A DNA stretch of 64,000 nucleotides, taken from contig NW_019154049.1 of NCBI RefSeq assembly GCF_001653235.2, positions 62,001 to 126,000 on the forward strand, given 5' to 3'. Positions within the stretch are counted from its first letter, which is position 1, and every line of letters begins with the position of its first letter. The notes under the pieces were generated by a model. That model was not told where the DNA came from. It saw only the letters and a list, made by a program, of their open reading frames with translations, and made no database searches. Positions 60,401-64,000 of this stretch are shown one piece after another. The translations under genes and the position numbers were made by a program. The DNA comes from Pochonia chlamydosporia 170. Its lineage: Eukaryota; Ascomycota; Sordariomycetes; Hypocreales; Clavicipitaceae.

Positions 60401-62619
60401 AGAGCTCCTAGCTAGTAGAATTAGAACTAGCTATAAAGCAGCTAGTCCGCTAGAGCACTACAGCGCGACTTTTGGCCGTTAGAAGGGTCTCTGCTAAATT
60501 AAGCCCTATGATAGATAGTCTAGGTAGTAAGGGGCCTGTGGGAGTCCCTACTATCCTAGAAGTACTATTAGAGGCATAATAGAGGGACGCCTTTATTGCC
60601 TAATAACTAGAGTTACTTACAAGTAACTTAGAAGTAGCAACCTAAAGGCATAAGCCTTAGGGAGTTAACACAAGTAGACTACTCCTATATAAAGGCTATA
60701 TTTATATTCTAGAAGGTCTATAGAAAGAGTTACTACTACTAGTTTATAATAACCTAGCTGCTAGGCATCACAGAGTAAGTAAGACTTTACATAGGCTTAT
60801 AGCTTAGTATTACTAGTAGGGCATAAAGAAGCAGGTTAAGAACTATATAGGCACCTGCCTAAACTGTTAAGTCTTAAAACTAAGGCTATACTGCTTATAC
60901 AGCAAACTTATAGCTCTCTCTATGCTAGATTGCTCCTTTTAGGAGATATTAATAGACTTTATTACTAGCCTACCCCCTATAAGCATGTATAGGAATAAGG
61001 TCTATAACTCTATCTTAGTTATTATAGATTAATTCTCTAAGTATGCTATTTATAAACTAGTATCTAAGCAGATTACTAGCAATAGACTTGCTACTATCTT
61101 CTTAGACTAAATCTTTAAGAACTATAGCATGCCTAAGAGAATTATAATAAATTAAGGCATAACCTTTACTAGTAGCTTTTAGGGGACTTTTTGCTACCTC
61201 TTAGCAACTAAGCAGCAGCTTAGCATAGCATTTTACCCTTAAATAGATAGTTAAACTAAGCGCCTAAATTAAATCCTAGAGCACTATATTAGGGCTTTTA
61301 AAAGCATTAAGCAGACAGACTGGCTAGACTGCCTGCTAATAGCGCAATTTACTTATAATACTAGCTATTATATAGCATATAGCTACTCTCTAGCAGAGGC
61401 GCTATAAGGATTTACCCCTAGGGGACTAAGTTACGCTATTAAGCCCCTTAATATTATTAATAAGCAGGCTAAAAGTAGAGCACTAGAGCTATAAACCTAC
61501 TACTAGTCTATTAAGTAACTACTTAGTAGTATGTAAGCTAAATACGCTAAATATTATAACTGCAAGCATATCCCTATAAAGTTCTAAGAAGAAGACTATA
61601 TGCTATTATCTACCAAAAATATTAACCTATAGCGTTCTAGTAGAAAGCTTACAGCTAAGTACCTAGGACCTTACTGTATTATTTAGTTAATTAGGGACTG
61701 CTATATAGCATATTAGCTATAAATGCCTAAGAGCACCTAAATATATAGCATCTTCTATGTCTCTAATTTAGAGCCTTTTTAAGAAAATATAAAGGAGGCC
61801 CTAGCTGCAAGGCAGTTGCAAGATAGCACCTTAGAGCCTACGCCTAAGTATAAGGTTAAACAGATAGTTACTCATAAATACAATAGAAAAAGGCACTGCT
61901 ACCTAGTAAAATAGGCAGGATATAATACCTTAGAAAATTCCTAGCTATTATGCTAAGATTTTAATACCTAAGAGCTTTTAAATAACTATAATAAACAGGT
62001 TTGCAGCAAGTTAGCAGTAAGGTTATAATAGAATAGCTAAGTAGGGCTAAAAATAAAAATTTAATTCCTAGAGCAAAATATTAAAGATATAATTATTAAA
62101 ATAGCCCTCCTAGCTACTACCTAGCTACTATCTAGCTACTTAAGCTCCCCCTTAGCATCCTTTACCTCTAACTAGTATATTAGCTTATCTAGCTTAGTTA
62201 GCACTAAGAGCAGTACTATACAAGCTAGAAGAAGCTTATAATATTTAGAGAACTAGCTATAAGTTAGTAGTAAGGCTATAGTTATAGACCTATACTATTA
62301 GACTTACTAGAGCGCTATTTTTGCACATATAGTAGAGGCAATTTACAATTTCCAGGGAAGCCTATACCTAGGTTACCTCGCATAGCTATAAGATTATAGT
62401 GCGTTTATTAATAACTGCCTTGTAAGCAGCCACTGCTTTAATCTAGGCATAGCAGGCCTATTCCTTCTTATTCTTATTTTTCTCCTTAGCTAAGGCGCAA
62501 ACTAGCTTCTTATAAGCAGTAAGAAAGTTAGTATTGCTATAGTACTAATTCTCTTCTTTATTAATAGCATTCTTAGCTATAAAGGTAGCCTTATAGGCAT
62601 AGCAAGCATAGGAACCAAG

Positions 62620-62829
62620 CTAGCTACTAGTTAGCAGTAAATAAGCTATAGTAGCATAGGTACTTACAGGAATATATAGCTTATTATTTTTAAAATAATA
62701 GGCATATTTTGCGGTATTAGCTACCAGGCAGTTAGCAGAAGTAAGCAGCAACCTAGTAGCTAACTTATAGCTCTCTACTAGCGCACATATAACTAGGACG
62801 CCTAGATTTTTCGCCTTATATTTAGGCAT
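62620..62829 (-). CDS. Antisense ORF in the 3' region of Gypsy-B2 (69 aa)
   Basis: Same length and position as the minus-strand ORF of copy 1, with about nine amino-acid differences that all fit transitions (for example Cys/Tyr and Ala/Thr). Residues NCLVANT and FKNNKLYIPV are shared. Confidence 0.4.
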   Translation of the reverse strand: MPKYKAKNLGVLVICALVESYKLATRLLLTSANCLVANTAKYAYYFKNNKLYIPVSTYATIAYLLLTSS

Positions 62830-63509
62830 GCTATCAGTGGTAATATTAGCAGGATAGAACTTCTAGTTAGCTATCCTGTAAGCATACTGCTAGCAGCATC
62901 CTACCTCTAAGCTAGCTGCTAGTTAGCACTATATACACAGCAAGAATAATAAAAAACCTACCTATAAGAGGTATATTTCTTAATTAGGGTAGAAGGCATT
63001 CCTATTACAGCTAGAGTGCTCCTAGGTATAGTCTTATAGGAAGTCTAGCAATAAGGCATAGTAATCTAGCAGCTAGTTAGCAGCAAATACGCTACTAGAA
63101 CTACAAAGAGTACCTACTAGATTAATAAAATTTTTAGACAGGAAATTGTAAAAATATGGGAATTCTATTAAAAATTAAGAGGATTAGCACTGCTATACAG
63201 CTAACTTATAGTAAGAGCGCTAGCAAGCTGCTACTATAGGAAGTACTCACAAGGATAAGAGGGGATAAAGGAGGAAAGAAGGAAAGAAAGAAAGGAAGAG
63301 AGGGAGGTCCTACTTATATATCTAGGGGATTAGGATTAACAGCTGATAGCTGTAGAGTTAATAGCTGCTCTAGCAGCTATTAGCTTGCAGCTGCTTAGGC
63401 ACCTATTAGCAGCTAATTAGGCATCCTAGAGCTAGAAGCTATTTATAGCTGTAAGTTACCCGCAATATAGCTGTAACTAAGCACAATCACAACAAAAGGA
63501 GGGTAACTC

Positions 63510-63733
63510 TATTAGAAGCTATCCCTAAAGGGGGCTAACTGTGAGTAGCAGACACCACACTACTACCCTACTCCTAGTATAAAAGGAAGGGAAGAAGAGA
63601 TCTTTAGGGTTTTAAAGGAGGTCAGAGATTAAGACCGTTACCATTCTAACTGCAAGATATCCGCTATTTTGCTATAAATACAAGATTACTTCCCTTATCC
63701 CTCACTCTGCTTATTTAAATACCCTCCCTGACA
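63510..63733 (+). repeat. Gypsy-B2 3' LTR (224 bp)
   Basis: Begins TATTAG and ends CTGACA, followed by the AAATC duplication. Confidence 0.92.
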
Positions 63734-64000
63734 AAATCCTAGAAACCTATATACTCTCTAGACTCTAGTAGGGAGCTTTTAGTCTTAAATTACTACTACC
63801 TTTTCTAGGTCTAAGCGTACTAATTTTCTAGCTATAATAATAAAGCTAAGGTACTTTACCTTATTAACTCTAAAGCTATATTTATAGATATCTAAATTAA
63901 GGCTAGTATACTCTAGCCTTACTAGCATATTATAAACCTTCTTTATACAGTTCTTATATAAGCCTCCTAAATAGATTAGCATATTATCTAGATAGATAGT
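63734..64000 (-). mobile_element. Gypsy-C relic, reverse transcriptase part (runs off the window)
   Basis: On the minus strand the catalytic strand YLDNMLIY (YLDD altered to YLDN) is followed by VNKVKYLSFIII and, after a TAA, FLGF. This is the second half of a gypsy reverse transcriptase. A 65-codon open frame (63785-63982) remains within it. The AAATC duplication cuts the FLGF motif. Confidence 0.75.

Larger units (their letters stand above)
56447..63733 (+). mobile_element. Gypsy-B copy 2: Ty3/gypsy chromovirus inserted in Gypsy-C
   Basis: 7,287 bp, 224-bp LTRs, flanked by AAATC on both sides (56442-56446 and 63734-63738). It is colinear with copy 1 in every part and highly similar, with differences mainly transitions. 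Reverse transcriptase LCVDY is LCVDY with its Trp neighbours lost; YLDNILVYS is near 59003. Integrase is about 60760-61440 and the chromodomain-like end near 61890. It is 246 bp shorter than copy 1, all in the tandem array. Confidence 0.93.

Noticed and set aside
25721..64000. Reassigned genetic code with TAG/TAA read as Gln
   Set aside because: Trp codons are also turned to TAG and catalytic Asp to Asn, and clean genes use normal stops. RIP explains all of it.

Overview
The window comes from a filamentous ascomycete (Pezizomycotina). A Hypocreales-like fungus is my best guess, but the species cannot be read from this sequence. The evidence is short spliceosomal introns (56-127 nt), fungal secreted-protein families (GH55, LysM, WSC, GLEYA, 2EXR) and a two-speed composition. 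Blocks of ordinary composition carrying genes alternate with AT-rich blocks in which CA and TG have become TA, the mark of repeat-induced point mutation (RIP). It looks like an accessory or transposon-rich compartment.

Layout. 1-3.4 kb is RIP-degraded DNA that I cannot identify. 5.2-19.0 kb is a gene island: a 15-exon secreted GH55-type beta-1,3-glucanase (minus strand) whose C-terminus matches the C-terminal module of killer-toxin-like GH18 chitinases; a 2EXR-domain protein; a secreted protein of unknown function; a secreted LysM-WSC protein with a duplicated Cys-rich module; a RIP-killed DUF676 lipase relic; and a secreted GLEYA-domain protein. 19-24 kb is mostly non-coding, with a probable cyanovirin-N-like relic and three intron-like repeats.

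24.1-32.9 kb is a secreted endonuclease/exonuclease/phosphatase-fold gene cut in two by a complete Ty3/gypsy element (Gypsy-A, 6,919 bp, 447-bp LTRs, target duplication TCATG). 34.3-34.7 kb is a MITE. 34.8-47.8 kb is a Ty1/copia element (355-bp LTRs, target duplication TCCTA) holding a nested second gypsy family, Gypsy-B copy 1 (224-bp LTRs, target duplication CCTAA). 50.3-51.3 kb is an intact membrane-protein gene. 52-56 kb holds a RIP-damaged coiled-coil relic and a RIP-damaged DUF3435 gene, the tyrosine-recombinase family of Starship captains. From 56.2 kb to the end, a third gypsy family (Gypsy-C, minus strand) is split by Gypsy-B copy 2 (target duplication AAATC).

How it fits together. 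The secreted genes share one theme, fungal or host wall carbohydrate: glucan cleavage (GH55), chitin or glucan binding (LysM, WSC), adhesion (GLEYA) and possibly mannose binding (cyanovirin-like). The GH55/killer-toxin-module fusion beside LysM-WSC is the most notable biology. The transposons form a readable insertion history: four elements with perfect TG..CA or RIP-altered ends, equal-length LTR pairs and matching 5-bp target duplications, or TA for the MITE.
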